Shown here: positions 50,720 through 58,129 of the stretch, piece after piece
How the letters are laid out: every line of letters starts with the position of its first letter
Numbering within the stretch: position 1 is the first letter of the stretch
Origin: SpSt-398 sp041752235
GTDB taxonomy: Bacteria; Bacteroidota; Bacteroidia; Chitinophagales; Chitinophagaceae
NCBI GenBank assembly: GCA_041752235.1
Contig: JBGSHM010000015.1
Location: 1-64,000, forward strand
DNA: 64,000 bases
Reading direction: 5' to 3'
Position numbers and translations under genes: made by a program
Notes under the pieces: generated by a model
Told to the model about the DNA's origin: nothing
Seen by the model: the letters and a program-made list of their open reading frames with translations, nothing else
Database searches by the model: none

Positions 50720-51623
50720 TCGTGGCTGATTTCTCCAGTGTACTCGAGAGCCGGATCTCATATCTTTTTGTTCCGTCTGTCACGATCATGAGGGCGGTGT
50801 TTGGAGCGATCACACCCAGGTTCTCCGCAAACATGCTGATCTCATTGAATTCTCTTGATTTATCCAGCGGGATATCAAAATGAATGGAACGGGTACTCAA
50901 CCGTTGCCCAAACGCGATAACCTGATTGTTCAGGAATACGGAAATCGAATCCCCGTCTATTTCTCCATTATCATAAAAGTCAACCTGAACGGTATCTGAT
51001 TGTGCGATGATCTCCTGTACATATTCCTTTTCCCGTTGCTTAAATTGATTGTCGATAAAATAATTGATCACCTTTCGGGGTTGGATCTTTACCGCCACCA
51101 GTGTATCCGCTTCATCTGGTTTCCAAACCTGAAAAGTTTCCTTCATGGTACGTATCGCATGAATGACTGAATCCTGGTTTGAAATGTCCCGGTTCAGGTT
51201 TAGGGAGAACTCCACCCGCGGGCAGGTGTATTTAAATTGGGGCAGGCTTTCAAAGGAACCGATCAGGTTGGACCCGGCCTTCGCTACCCTTAGTTTGGCG
51301 GCCATATCCATGATACAGTCCACATCCATATTGGCCATGGAGCCATAATAGGAGAGAGGTATTTCTTTGATAAAAAGTAACCGGGAATAGGGGTTATAGG
51401 TGCCTTTGACGGAGAAGCTGCGAAAGGTATTTTTAAAATAATAACTCAGCACTCCTGTGATATTGTTACCATTCTGTTTCAGGATGAGTTCAACCAGGTA
51501 GTTATTGGCGGAACTGTTCACTTTCACATTGGCATTCCCATACCAATAGCCCTCCACGGTTTGAGCGTGAGATGGGGAGCCTGCCAGAGACAGGATAAGG
51601 AAAAATAGGAGCCATTTTTTCAT
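50646..51623 (-). CDS. Exported protein of unknown function
   Basis: A 325-residue exported protein. I chose the ATG at 51623, which opens MKKWLLFFLILSLAGSPSHAQ, a signal peptide. The body has VEGYWYGNANVKVNSSANNYLVELILKQNGNNITGVLSYYF and EFSLNLNRDISNQDSV, predicted beta-rich, then DFYDNGEIDGDSISVFLNNQVI. That last segment resembles a repeated motif in Bacteroidota exported proteins. It ends in a low-complexity Pro/Ser tail (RPSPSSSSPTPSP) that lies antisense to the end of parC. No function is recognised. Confidence 0.65.
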   Translation of the reverse strand: MKKWLLFFLILSLAGSPSHAQTVEGYWYGNANVKVNSSANNYLVELILKQNGNNITGVLSYYFKNTFRSFSVKGTYNPYSRLLFIKEIPLSYYGSMANMDVDCIMDMAAKLRVAKAGSNLIGSFESLPQFKYTCPRVEFSLNLNRDISNQDSVIHAIRTMKETFQVWKPDEADTLVAVKIQPRKVINYFIDNQFKQREKEYVQEIIAQSDTVQVDFYDNGEIDGDSISVFLNNQVIAFGQRLSTRSIHFDIPLDKSREFNEISMFAENLGVIAPNTALMIVTDGTKRYEIRLSSTLEKSATIKIVRPGSRPSPSSSSPTPSPRSY

Positions 51624-51677
51624 CAAGGGGAAACTGCAAAAATCGTGCACCTTTAAAACGGAGGTTTAGAGGGATTA

Positions 51678-52112
51678 TTACCCATTGTAGCGTTTCATTT
51701 CCCGGTCGGCCTCTCTTTTTTTGATGGTGTCGCGCTTATCATGGAGTTTTTTCCCTCTTCCCAGGCCGATCTCGATTTTAACAAGGTTTTTTTCATTGAA
51801 AAAGATCCGCAGGGGAACCAGTGTGTATCCCTTTTCTTTCAATTTGGATTCGATCTTACGGATCTCCCTTTTTTGGAGGAGGAGCTTTCTTTCCCGGAGA
51901 GGATCGTGGTTGTTGACAGTTCCGTGGGAGTATTCGGCAATATGAAGTGATCGGATCCAGACCTCGCCCTTATGCAACAGGCAATAGCTATCGTTAAAAC
52001 TTGCTCTTCCGGCCCGCAATGACTTGACCTCTGTGCCCGTCAATACCATGCCTGCAACGTACTTGTCGTCAATAAAATATTCGTAAAAGGCCTGTCGGTT
52101 CTTTAATTCCAT
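51678..52112 (-). CDS. smpB: SsrA-binding protein
   Basis: Binds tmRNA to rescue stalled ribosomes. The 144 residues begin MELKNRQAFYEYFIDDKYVAGMVLTGTEVKSLRAGRASFNDSYC, the family hallmark, and continue with VWIRSLHIAEYSHG and RKLLLQKREIRKIESKLKEKGYTLVPLRIFF. The C-terminal basic tail is GRGKKLHDKRDTIKKREADREM. The tmRNA gene itself is not in the window. Confidence 0.97.
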   Translation of the reverse strand: MELKNRQAFYEYFIDDKYVAGMVLTGTEVKSLRAGRASFNDSYCLLHKGEVWIRSLHIAEYSHGTVNNHDPLRERKLLLQKREIRKIESKLKEKGYTLVPLRIFFNEKNLVKIEIGLGRGKKLHDKRDTIKKREADREMKRYNG

Positions 52113-52145
52113 GAGAGAGGTAATAGGAAAGGGGGGATGGGCCCT

Positions 52146-53057
52146 TTAATTTCGGAACATAAGGAAAACAGTTGTCAGTTTATCCTTCAGTTCTTTCCGG
52201 TTGACAATAAAATCGAGGAACCCGTGCTCGAGCAGGAATTCACTCCGTTGGAAGCCATCCGGAAGGTCTTTTTTAATGGTTTCTTTGATGACCCTGGGAC
52301 CGGCGAAACCGATCAATGCGCCTGGTTCAGCGATATTCAGGTCACCCAGCATACCAAAGCTGGCGGAAATCCCACCAAAGGTCGGATCAGTAAGCAGAGA
52401 GATATAGGGAAGGCCGGCATCGGAAAGTTGTGAAAGTTTGCCGCTTGTTTTAGCCAACTGCATCAGGGAAAATGCACTTTCCATCATACGGGCACCACCA
52501 CTTTTACTGATGACCACATAGGGAATATGGTGTTCAATGCAATGATCTACGGCCCGGGCAAATTTCTCACCCATCACACTACCCAGACTTCCACCTATGA
52601 ATTCAAAATCCATACAGGCAACAACCGCCTCATGTCCATTGATGCGGCCTACCGCCACCCGCATTGAGTCTTTCAGGTCCGTTTTGCTCCAGGTCTCTTC
52701 CAAACGTTTGTTGTAAGGTTTCAGGTCGGTAAATCCGAGGAAGTCTTTGGAACGGATATTTTCAAACAATTCGGTGTATTGCCCTTCGTCGAAAATCTGC
52801 GCATAATATTCCTCACTCCCGATCCGGTGATGGTAGGAACATTTGGGGCAAACAAAATAATTATCCTTGAGATCGGAGGCCGTGCAGATATGATTACAAT
52901 GGGGGCATTTGGTCCAAAGACCTTCAGGGGTCTCCTTTTTGTCTTCTGTTGACGTAAGGATACCTTTTCTGATCCGTCTGAACCAACTGGTCCGGTTACT
53001 CTCTTTTCCTTCTTCCCCCGCCAGGCTGGCGTCAAAATCTTCTACCTGTTTTGCCAT
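52146..53057 (-). CDS. accD: Acetyl-CoA carboxylase carboxyltransferase subunit beta
   Basis: Transfers carboxyl from biotin to acetyl-CoA for fatty-acid synthesis, together with AccA. The 303 residues have an N-terminal zinc ribbon with four cysteines (CPHC near residue 53 and CPKC near 74). The crotonase-fold part has ACMDFEFIGGSLGSVMGEKFARAVDHCI, VVISKSGGARMMESAFSLMQLAKTS, LLTDPTFGGISASFGMLGDLNIAEPGALIGFAGPRVI and a terminal HGFLDFIV. Length and order are typical. accA is not in the window. Confidence 0.97.
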   Translation of the reverse strand: MAKQVEDFDASLAGEEGKESNRTSWFRRIRKGILTSTEDKKETPEGLWTKCPHCNHICTASDLKDNYFVCPKCSYHHRIGSEEYYAQIFDEGQYTELFENIRSKDFLGFTDLKPYNKRLEETWSKTDLKDSMRVAVGRINGHEAVVACMDFEFIGGSLGSVMGEKFARAVDHCIEHHIPYVVISKSGGARMMESAFSLMQLAKTSGKLSQLSDAGLPYISLLTDPTFGGISASFGMLGDLNIAEPGALIGFAGPRVIKETIKKDLPDGFQRSEFLLEHGFLDFIVNRKELKDKLTTVFLMFRN

Positions 53058-53124
53058 AACCTTTCAAATTGTGGCAACAAATATAGGGAATGTGAGGGAT
53101 TTTTGGCTGGTAGGGGGGGCGGGA

Positions 53125-53152
53125 GAGGTGACGTCTCACGCCTCACGTGTCT
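53125..53152. repeat. Short GTGAGAC-family hairpin
   Basis: GAGGTGACGTCTCACGCCTC forms a short stem (GAGGTGA against TCACGCCTC with a small bulge), followed by ACGTGTC. It uses the same TCTCACG and CCTCACG words as the large repeat at 55264-55470. It lies at the end of the cytochrome-like lipoprotein gene. Confidence 0.5.
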
Positions 53153-53154
53153 TG

Positions 53155-53535
53155 CTAGTTATTCGCTGCCCCCTTATCTATCCAGCAAATGATACTTGCC
53201 TTTTGTGCAGTGGTAAGACTGCCAGTTTTAGGCATAATACCGCTATTCACAGCAGCACGTATCTGGGCTCTTGCGTTAAAGACTTCGGTATAGGTGGTCA
53301 ATTGGCCGGGGCCATTAAAACTACCTGTGATATGGCAGCCACTTAACGCACAGGAGGATTGAATGATCGGCATGACATTGACCGAGAATGAAGCGGGAAC
53401 ACCGTCACAAGGATCGGGCGGGTTACCGTTTCCGTTTCCACTACCAGATCCTCCGCCGGAATTGTCGCCGCCTTTGGAACAGGAATAAAGCAGACTGGCA
53501 CATGCCAGGATGGTGATGATGATTTTCGTTTTCAT
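53155..53535 (-). CDS. Small cytochrome-like lipoprotein
   Basis: A 126-residue lipoprotein. The signal MKTKIIITILACASLLYSC is followed by a flexible Gly/Ser/Asn linker (GGGSGSGNGNGNPPDP). The compact domain begins SFSVNVMPIIQSSCALSGCHITGSF. CALSGCH is a CX4CH arrangement, as in some single-heme cytochrome c-like domains. IMPKTG near the end could give the axial methionine, and KASIICWIDKGAANN closes it. This resembles short c-type cytochrome domains found in Bacteroidota lipoproteins; heme binding is inferred from the motif only. No partner oxidoreductase lies nearby. Confidence 0.7.
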   Translation of the reverse strand: MKTKIIITILACASLLYSCSKGGDNSGGGSGSGNGNGNPPDPCDGVPASFSVNVMPIIQSSCALSGCHITGSFNGPGQLTTYTEVFNARAQIRAAVNSGIMPKTGSLTTAQKASIICWIDKGAANN

Positions 53536-53570
53536 AAATATTGGAACGGAATGTGGAACGATGAGGTTGC

Positions 53571-54446
53571 CTATCCACCAAAAAGTTCACTACTTAAATA
53601 TCTGTCACCTCTGTCGCACGCGATAAAAACAATATATCCTTCTGTTAATTCTTTCGCCAATCGAATCGAGGCTGCCGCGGCGCCTCCGCTGCTCATGCCT
53701 GAAAATATAGCCTCTTGTTTTGCCAGTTGACGCGCCATCTGGGTTGCTTCCTCCTGCGAAACATCCATCACTCTGTCTACGCGTTCGGGTTCAAAAATCT
53801 TTGGCAGGTATTCTGTCGGCCAACGGCGAATACCGGGAATAGAAGATTCTTCCGTTGGCTGGCAACCTACGATCTGTATTTTTTCGTTTTGTTCTTTCAG
53901 ATACCTGGAACATCCCATAATTGTGCCAGTTGTACCCATTGAGCTGACAAAATGGGTGATCTTTCCATCGGTATCTTTCCAAATCTCCGGCCCGGTAGTT
54001 TTATAATGCGCCAGATAATTATCTGGATTGGCAAACTGGTTAAGTATATATGCTTTACCGGCAGCGGCGGTGGCATCGGCATAATCGCGGCAGGCTTCTA
54101 TGGAATCCATCAGTGTGACGCGTGCACCATAGGCTTCCATCGTGAGTGTTCTTTCCCGGGTAGAAGAAGAGGGCATCACCAATTCTATTTCCAGGTCATA
54201 CAAACGTGCGATCATAGCAAGTGCAATACCCGTATTGCCACTCGTTGCTTCTATTAATTTGCTTCCTGCTTTTATCTCTCCCCGTTCAATGGCTGAACGG
54301 ATCATATTCAACGCGGGGCGATCTTTCACACTTCCTCCGGGATTGTTTCCTTCCAGTTTCGCAAATATGCGTACAGCAGGATTGGGGTTTAATTTTTTCA
54401 ATTCTACCATAGGAGTTCCCCCCACCAGGTCAATGATGCTCGCCAT
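53571..54446 (-). CDS. cysM: Cysteine synthase B-type (CysM/CysK)
   Basis: PLP enzyme that makes cysteine from O-acetylserine and sulfide. I use the ATG at 54446, which starts MASIIDLVGGTPMVELKKLN, the normal family start, and lies 2 nt after the cysE stop. The remaining 291 residues have the PLP lysine in GGSVKDRPALNMI (near residue 43), EATSGNTGIALAMIA (substrate loop), VSSMGTTGTIMGCSRYLKEQN (phosphate loop) and FSGMSSGGAAAASIRLA. The sequence resembles CysM more than CysK. It forms a two-gene unit with cysE. Confidence 0.92.
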   Translation of the reverse strand: MASIIDLVGGTPMVELKKLNPNPAVRIFAKLEGNNPGGSVKDRPALNMIRSAIERGEIKAGSKLIEATSGNTGIALAMIARLYDLEIELVMPSSSTRERTLTMEAYGARVTLMDSIEACRDYADATAAAGKAYILNQFANPDNYLAHYKTTGPEIWKDTDGKITHFVSSMGTTGTIMGCSRYLKEQNEKIQIVGCQPTEESSIPGIRRWPTEYLPKIFEPERVDRVMDVSQEEATQMARQLAKQEAIFSGMSSGGAAAASIRLAKELTEGYIVFIACDRGDRYLSSELFGG

Positions 54447-54448
54447 AT

Positions 54449-55261
54449 TTATAAGGATTTGGGTTGTTCCACCACATCGATTTGGGCACGATGATACACC
54501 GTTGACCGGGGAGGAACACTTTTCGTAAGCCATACATTTCCGCCGATTACACTATGATGGCCGATCACGGTTTGTCCACCAAGAATGGTAGCGCCGGAAT
54601 AAATGACGACATGGTCTTCCACCGTTGGGTGACGCTTGGTATCGGCCATTTCTTTATCGACACTCAATGCTCCCAGGGTCACGCCCTGGTATAGTTTCAC
54701 ATGGTTGCCTATGCGCGTGGTTTCTCCTATCACTGTTCCCGTGCCGTGATCTATAAAAAAATACTCGCCCACCTCGGCTGCCGGGTGAATATCAATACCA
54801 GTTCGGGAATGAGCGATCTCGGTGATGATGCGGGGAAGAAAAGGAATATCCAATTGATACAAGGCGTGAGCAATACGGTAGAAGGCGACCGCTAAAAAAC
54901 CCGGGTAGGCACGAATGATCTCAAACCGGCTTCTTGCTGCCGGGTCACCACTCAACAGCGCTTCGATGTCGGTATTAAGCAACCGGTAAAGTTCCGGAAC
55001 CTCTTCAAAGAATTGGGAAGCTTTCTCTGCATTGTCACATTGCTTGCATGCCCTGGTGGATTCAAAAAGACGAATCAATCCAGCCTCCAGGTCAAGAAAC
55101 CTTTTTTCAATATCCTCCAATCCCTGAATATCCTGTTCCGTTTTTTCAGGAAACAACAACCCGATCAGGTCATCCACAAAACTACCGATCGCCTGGTTGG
55201 AGGGAACAGCTTCCATGGATTGGTGCTGTTGCAACAGGGTGGTGTAGAAGGTCTTTTTCAT
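54449..55261 (-). CDS. cysE: Serine O-acetyltransferase
   Basis: Acetylates serine with acetyl-CoA, the first step of cysteine synthesis. The 270 residues contain an N-terminal helical region (about 1-120), then ARSRFEIIRAYPGFLAVAFYRIAH. The left-handed beta-helix follows with hexapeptide repeats: RTGIDIHPAAEVGEYFFIDHGTGTVIGETTRIGNHVKLYQGVTLGA and RHPTVEDHVVIYSGATILGGQTVIGHHSVIGGNVWLTKSVPP. The N-terminal part is longer than in EpsC-type enzymes. Its downstream neighbour cysM supplies the next step. The start codon abuts a long GTGAGAC-type repeat. Confidence 0.95.
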   Translation of the reverse strand: MKKTFYTTLLQQHQSMEAVPSNQAIGSFVDDLIGLLFPEKTEQDIQGLEDIEKRFLDLEAGLIRLFESTRACKQCDNAEKASQFFEEVPELYRLLNTDIEALLSGDPAARSRFEIIRAYPGFLAVAFYRIAHALYQLDIPFLPRIITEIAHSRTGIDIHPAAEVGEYFFIDHGTGTVIGETTRIGNHVKLYQGVTLGALSVDKEMADTKRHPTVEDHVVIYSGATILGGQTVIGHHSVIGGNVWLTKSVPPRSTVYHRAQIDVVEQPKSL

Positions 55262-55263
55262 AG

Positions 55264-55470
55264 TCGTGAGGCGTGAGACGTGAGTCGTGAATCGTGAGAC
55301 GTCAGGCGTGAGGCGTCAGTCGGGAATAGTGACTAGTGAATAGTCAATAATGAAGAGTGAAAATAAGATTTAAGTTGTAAGTTAAATGTTAAAAGTCAAA
55401 CTATTGACCATTCACCATTCACGACTCACGTCTCACGTCTCACGTCTGACGCCTCACGCCTCACGCCTCA
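55264..55470. repeat. Large GTGAGAC/GTGAATG word-repeat hairpin between fbaA and cysE
   Basis: The longest of its kind in the window. The left arm (55264-55358) strings together GTGAGGC, GTGAGAC, GTGAGTC, GTGAATC, GTCAGGC, GGAATAGTGACTAGTGAATAG and GAAGAGTG. The right arm (55396-55470) mirrors it with GACCATTCACCATTCACGACTCACGTCTCACGTCTCACG and CCTCACGCCTCACG. A 37-bp AT-rich spacer lies between. It fills the whole gap after the fbaA stop and reaches the base next to the cysE ATG. Confidence 0.9.
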
Positions 55471-55476
55471 CCTCCC

Positions 55477-56544
55477 TCACACATTCCGGTTGATACAGTT
55501 GAGGTCCACAAAAGCGGTTTCAAGCCTTTTGATAAAGGTCTCTTCTCCTTTGCGTAACCAAACCCGGGGATCATAATATTTTTTGTTGGGTTTATCATCC
55601 CCTTCGGGATTACCAAGCTGACCTTGAAGGTAGGCTTCATTTTTCTGATAATAGCCCAATACGCCTTCCCAGAAAGCCCACTGAAGGTCGGTGTCAATAT
55701 TCATTTTAATGGCGCCATAACCGATGGCTTCCCGGATCTGATGCTGCGGGCTGCCACTACCACCATGAAATACAAAGTAGACAGGTTTGGGCCCGGTCTT
55801 GAGTTCCTTTTCGATATACACCTGGCTATTGTGCAGGATCACCGGACGAAGCTCTACGTTGCCGGGTTTATATACACCATGTACATTGCCAAAGGCAGCG
55901 GCAATGGTGAACAGATTACCTACTTTGCCCAATTCTGTATAGGCATAGGCCACGTGGGCCGGTTGGGTGTACAGTTTATCATTTTCCACATCGCTGTTAT
56001 CCACGCCATCTTCTTCTCCTCCGGTCACACCCAGTTCAATCTCAATGGCCATACCCAGGGGTTTCATGCGTTTGAAAAACTCAACTGAGGTGGATACATT
56101 TTCTTCCAGTGGTTCTTCACTGAGGTCAAGCATGTGGCTGCTGAAAAGCGGTTGCCCTTTTTCTTTATAAAAGGTTTCGCCCGCATCGATCAGTCCACTG
56201 ATCCAGGGTAACCATTTCTTGGCGGCATGGTCAGTATGCAGTACCACAGGTACGCCGTAATACTTGGCAACATTATGAATATGCAAGGCCCCGGAGATCG
56301 CTCCCTGGATATTGCCTTGCAATTTATCGTTAGGCATTCCCTTACCGGCGATGAATTGTGCACCACCATTAGAGAATTGAATGATAACAGGTGAATTGAC
56401 TTTGGCCGCCGTTTCAAGGGTGGCATTGATGGAGTTGGTGCCGATGGTATTTACGGCAGGAAGGGCGAACTGGTTGGCTTTGGCGTCATTGAGAAGTGCT
56501 TCGAGTTCTTCACCAAACAATACACCGGCTTTGTATTTACTCAT
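55477..56544 (-). CDS. fbaA: Class II fructose-bisphosphate aldolase
   Basis: Zinc-dependent cleavage of fructose 1,6-bisphosphate in glycolysis and the reverse in gluconeogenesis. The 355 residues have FALPAVNTIGTNSINATLETA, VPVVLHTDHAAKKWLPWISGLID (first zinc histidine, catalytic aspartate), FSSHMLDLSEEPLEENV, AIEIELGVTGGEEDGVDN, FGNVHGVYKPGNVEL (zinc histidine) and VFHGGSGSPQHQI (zinc histidine). This length is the class II-A type. Its partners in glycolysis, pfkA and pyk, are at the left end of the window. Confidence 0.97.
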   Translation of the reverse strand: MSKYKAGVLFGEELEALLNDAKANQFALPAVNTIGTNSINATLETAAKVNSPVIIQFSNGGAQFIAGKGMPNDKLQGNIQGAISGALHIHNVAKYYGVPVVLHTDHAAKKWLPWISGLIDAGETFYKEKGQPLFSSHMLDLSEEPLEENVSTSVEFFKRMKPLGMAIEIELGVTGGEEDGVDNSDVENDKLYTQPAHVAYAYTELGKVGNLFTIAAAFGNVHGVYKPGNVELRPVILHNSQVYIEKELKTGPKPVYFVFHGGSGSPQHQIREAIGYGAIKMNIDTDLQWAFWEGVLGYYQKNEAYLQGQLGNPEGDDKPNKKYYDPRVWLRKGEETFIKRLETAFVDLNCINRNV

Positions 56545-56585
56545 TGTCTATGTTTTTGCGTGGCGAAGATAACGCATTTGGGACT

Positions 56586-57692
56586 TTAATCATTGAACCT
56601 ACCCGATTGCTTCTGGAGAAGAAGCAGGTTTTTGCGGAGCGTCTGTTTCATGTGTGACTTAACGACCTGTCCCATGGTTTTGGCCTTGGAATAATAGGTG
56701 TTTCCAAAATAGGCATTCAACTCCGTTTTTAATTGCTCAGTCTTAACAGGTGTGGAGAGTTCGTCTTTTCCCATGATCTGCAGCAGGTCCATCAGGCGGT
56801 AACGGGAGGAGGTCAACCGAAATGCCATCATGGTTCTTTCCTCGGTTTGATATTGTTGGATCGAATCATTATTCAGGTGTCGGAGGGTCAATTCCACAAG
56901 GGGGTAATTCTCTTTAAAAAATTGAGGGAGATAGAGGTTCTTCCGGCCTTCATAACATTGCTGGTCAAAATCGATGGCGCGGATACGGTATTGATAATCC
57001 TCGATATCGGGAGTGATATCTATGATAAAATTGTAGCTCCGCATATCACCCAGAAGCCGTACGAAACAACGTTCGTTAAACTTGACGAACTCTTTAGCCA
57101 ACCTGATCTTATTGGTGGAAGAGTCATTCATCATATCCCGGATAAAGACATCCCCGGGAATACCGGCAATATGTTCTTCCACCATGGTATCCTGGTGCGT
57201 AAAAAAGTGCATCCGGTTGGGGGAGAGGAGGTGTTCCAGCTCCAGGCCATAAATTCGGGAGGCGTCGGCGATCTTGATGTAATAATGGTCGTAGTTGTCG
57301 TTGTATTTGTTCACAATCCGGATACGGAAGGGGTTTGAGTTACCAAAGGTGCAGTAGTCAATCCGGGCTACGTCGAGGTGTTTGGTAAAACGAAGGTCGC
57401 CCTCGGTCTTTAAAATGGCATAAATATCCAGTAAACCCTTTCGGATATAGTCCCATTCCCGGCTGTCATATAAGGTTTTTTCCCAGAGGGTCTCTTTGCC
57501 AAATTTATCACGTAAAGGAACAGAGAAGGTGAATTGGAGCAGGTCGCGGTAGCTGACGGGTAGTTTGATTTCCCGGCCCACATTTTTGAGGTAAGAACGC
57601 AGGTTCGCCGAAACCGGGTACATCGGTTTCTTTCGGGATGGTTTGTCACTTTCCTTTCCCTCCCGGTTGCTCGTATTGTCAATGAAATGCAC
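56586..57692 (-). CDS. Uncharacterised protein with kinase-fold motifs
   Basis: A 368-residue protein without a family I can name. Several positions match the pattern of protein/aminoglycoside kinases: K140 in YYIKIAD (beta-3 lysine position), E151/E153 shortly after, VEEHI near 171 (hinge position), LLGD216MRSYN221FIID (catalytic Asp and, five residues later, Asn), and RAID241FD243 (metal-binding DxD). The GDxxxxN...IDFD pattern with about 20 residues between is the same as in aminoglycoside phosphotransferases. The N-terminal 130 and C-terminal 100 residues look unrelated. It could be a genuine small-molecule or protein kinase, or a relative that lost activity. The upstream gap holds a possible promoter at 57979. 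Confidence 0.6.
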   Translation of the reverse strand: MHFIDNTSNREGKESDKPSRKKPMYPVSANLRSYLKNVGREIKLPVSYRDLLQFTFSVPLRDKFGKETLWEKTLYDSREWDYIRKGLLDIYAILKTEGDLRFTKHLDVARIDYCTFGNSNPFRIRIVNKYNDNYDHYYIKIADASRIYGLELEHLLSPNRMHFFTHQDTMVEEHIAGIPGDVFIRDMMNDSSTNKIRLAKEFVKFNERCFVRLLGDMRSYNFIIDITPDIEDYQYRIRAIDFDQQCYEGRKNLYLPQFFKENYPLVELTLRHLNNDSIQQYQTEERTMMAFRLTSSRYRLMDLLQIMGKDELSTPVKTEQLKTELNAYFGNTYYSKAKTMGQVVKSHMKQTLRKNLLLLQKQSGRFND

Positions 57693-57978
57693 CGGGAGGG
57701 AAATTAAGGAAAGTAAAGGAGAATTCTTTTTTTGGGCCTCAACGATTGAATTCGGTTTTCCAGGATCTGGATGTCTTCAAAGGATTGGATAAAACGGGAC
57801 AATCAATGTGGTTCTTCAGGATTGGATCGGTTAGGTCTTCAAAGGATAGAGAAAAAAAGAAGTTGACTGATATTGGATTTTTCTCTGGTTTTTTAAAAGG
57901 ATGTTGGACGGTTCGTTTACTGCTGGTTTTTGTTGGATTTGGATTGAGATCGATATTTCTATCAATCAACTTCTGACA

Positions 57979-57986
57979 CAAAAGTA
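57979..57986 (-). promoter_or_regulatory. Possible -7 box for the kinase-like gene
   Basis: Reads TACTTTTG on the minus strand, an exact TAnnTTTG. At 19 nt further upstream the sequence is TATG, one base off TTTG. It lies about 290 nt before the gene, which makes the assignment uncertain. Confidence 0.3.
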
Positions 57987-58099
57987 TAACGGATGGCAAT
58001 ACGCGCATAGAGCAAAATTTCTAAATTTTTTAACGTTAGAAATAACATGGAAATTGGGTAGAACTGCGGCGATTGTACTCGTAAACTTACGATTTTTGA

Positions 58100-58123
58100 T
58101 TCACCGCTAAGGCACAAGGGCGC
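58100..58123. repeat. TTCACCGC word repeat at the cystathionine beta-synthase 3' end
   Basis: TTCACCGCTAAGGCACAAGG lies just after the stop of the gene at 58130. It is related in inverted orientation to the first 22 bases of the window, which lie at the pyk 3' end. Confidence 0.4.
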
Positions 58124-58129
58124 TACAAC

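Larger units (their letters stand above)
57693..58129. other. Gene-free 437-bp stretch between the kinase-like gene and cystathionine beta-synthase
   Basis: No convincing gene. It holds a word-like repeat (GTCTTCAAAGGAT at 57773-57785 and 57835-57847, with a related TTCTTCAGGATTGGAT at about 57812-57827). A 14-bp inverted pair with one mismatch is present, AGAAGTTGACTGAT (57858-57871) against ATCAATCAACTTCT (57961-57974). A TACTTTTG box lies on the minus strand at 57979-57986. If that is the promoter, the kinase-like gene has a leader of about 280 nt with a stem at its 5' end. Its right end carries the TTCACCGC word. Confidence 0.45.

Noticed and set aside
57739..58008. Open frames on both strands in the 437-bp gap (89 codons minus, 76 codons plus)
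   Set aside because: No motif, no good ribosome-binding context, and the sequence is dominated by GGATTGGAT-like words and AT-rich stretches. More likely a promoter/leader region.
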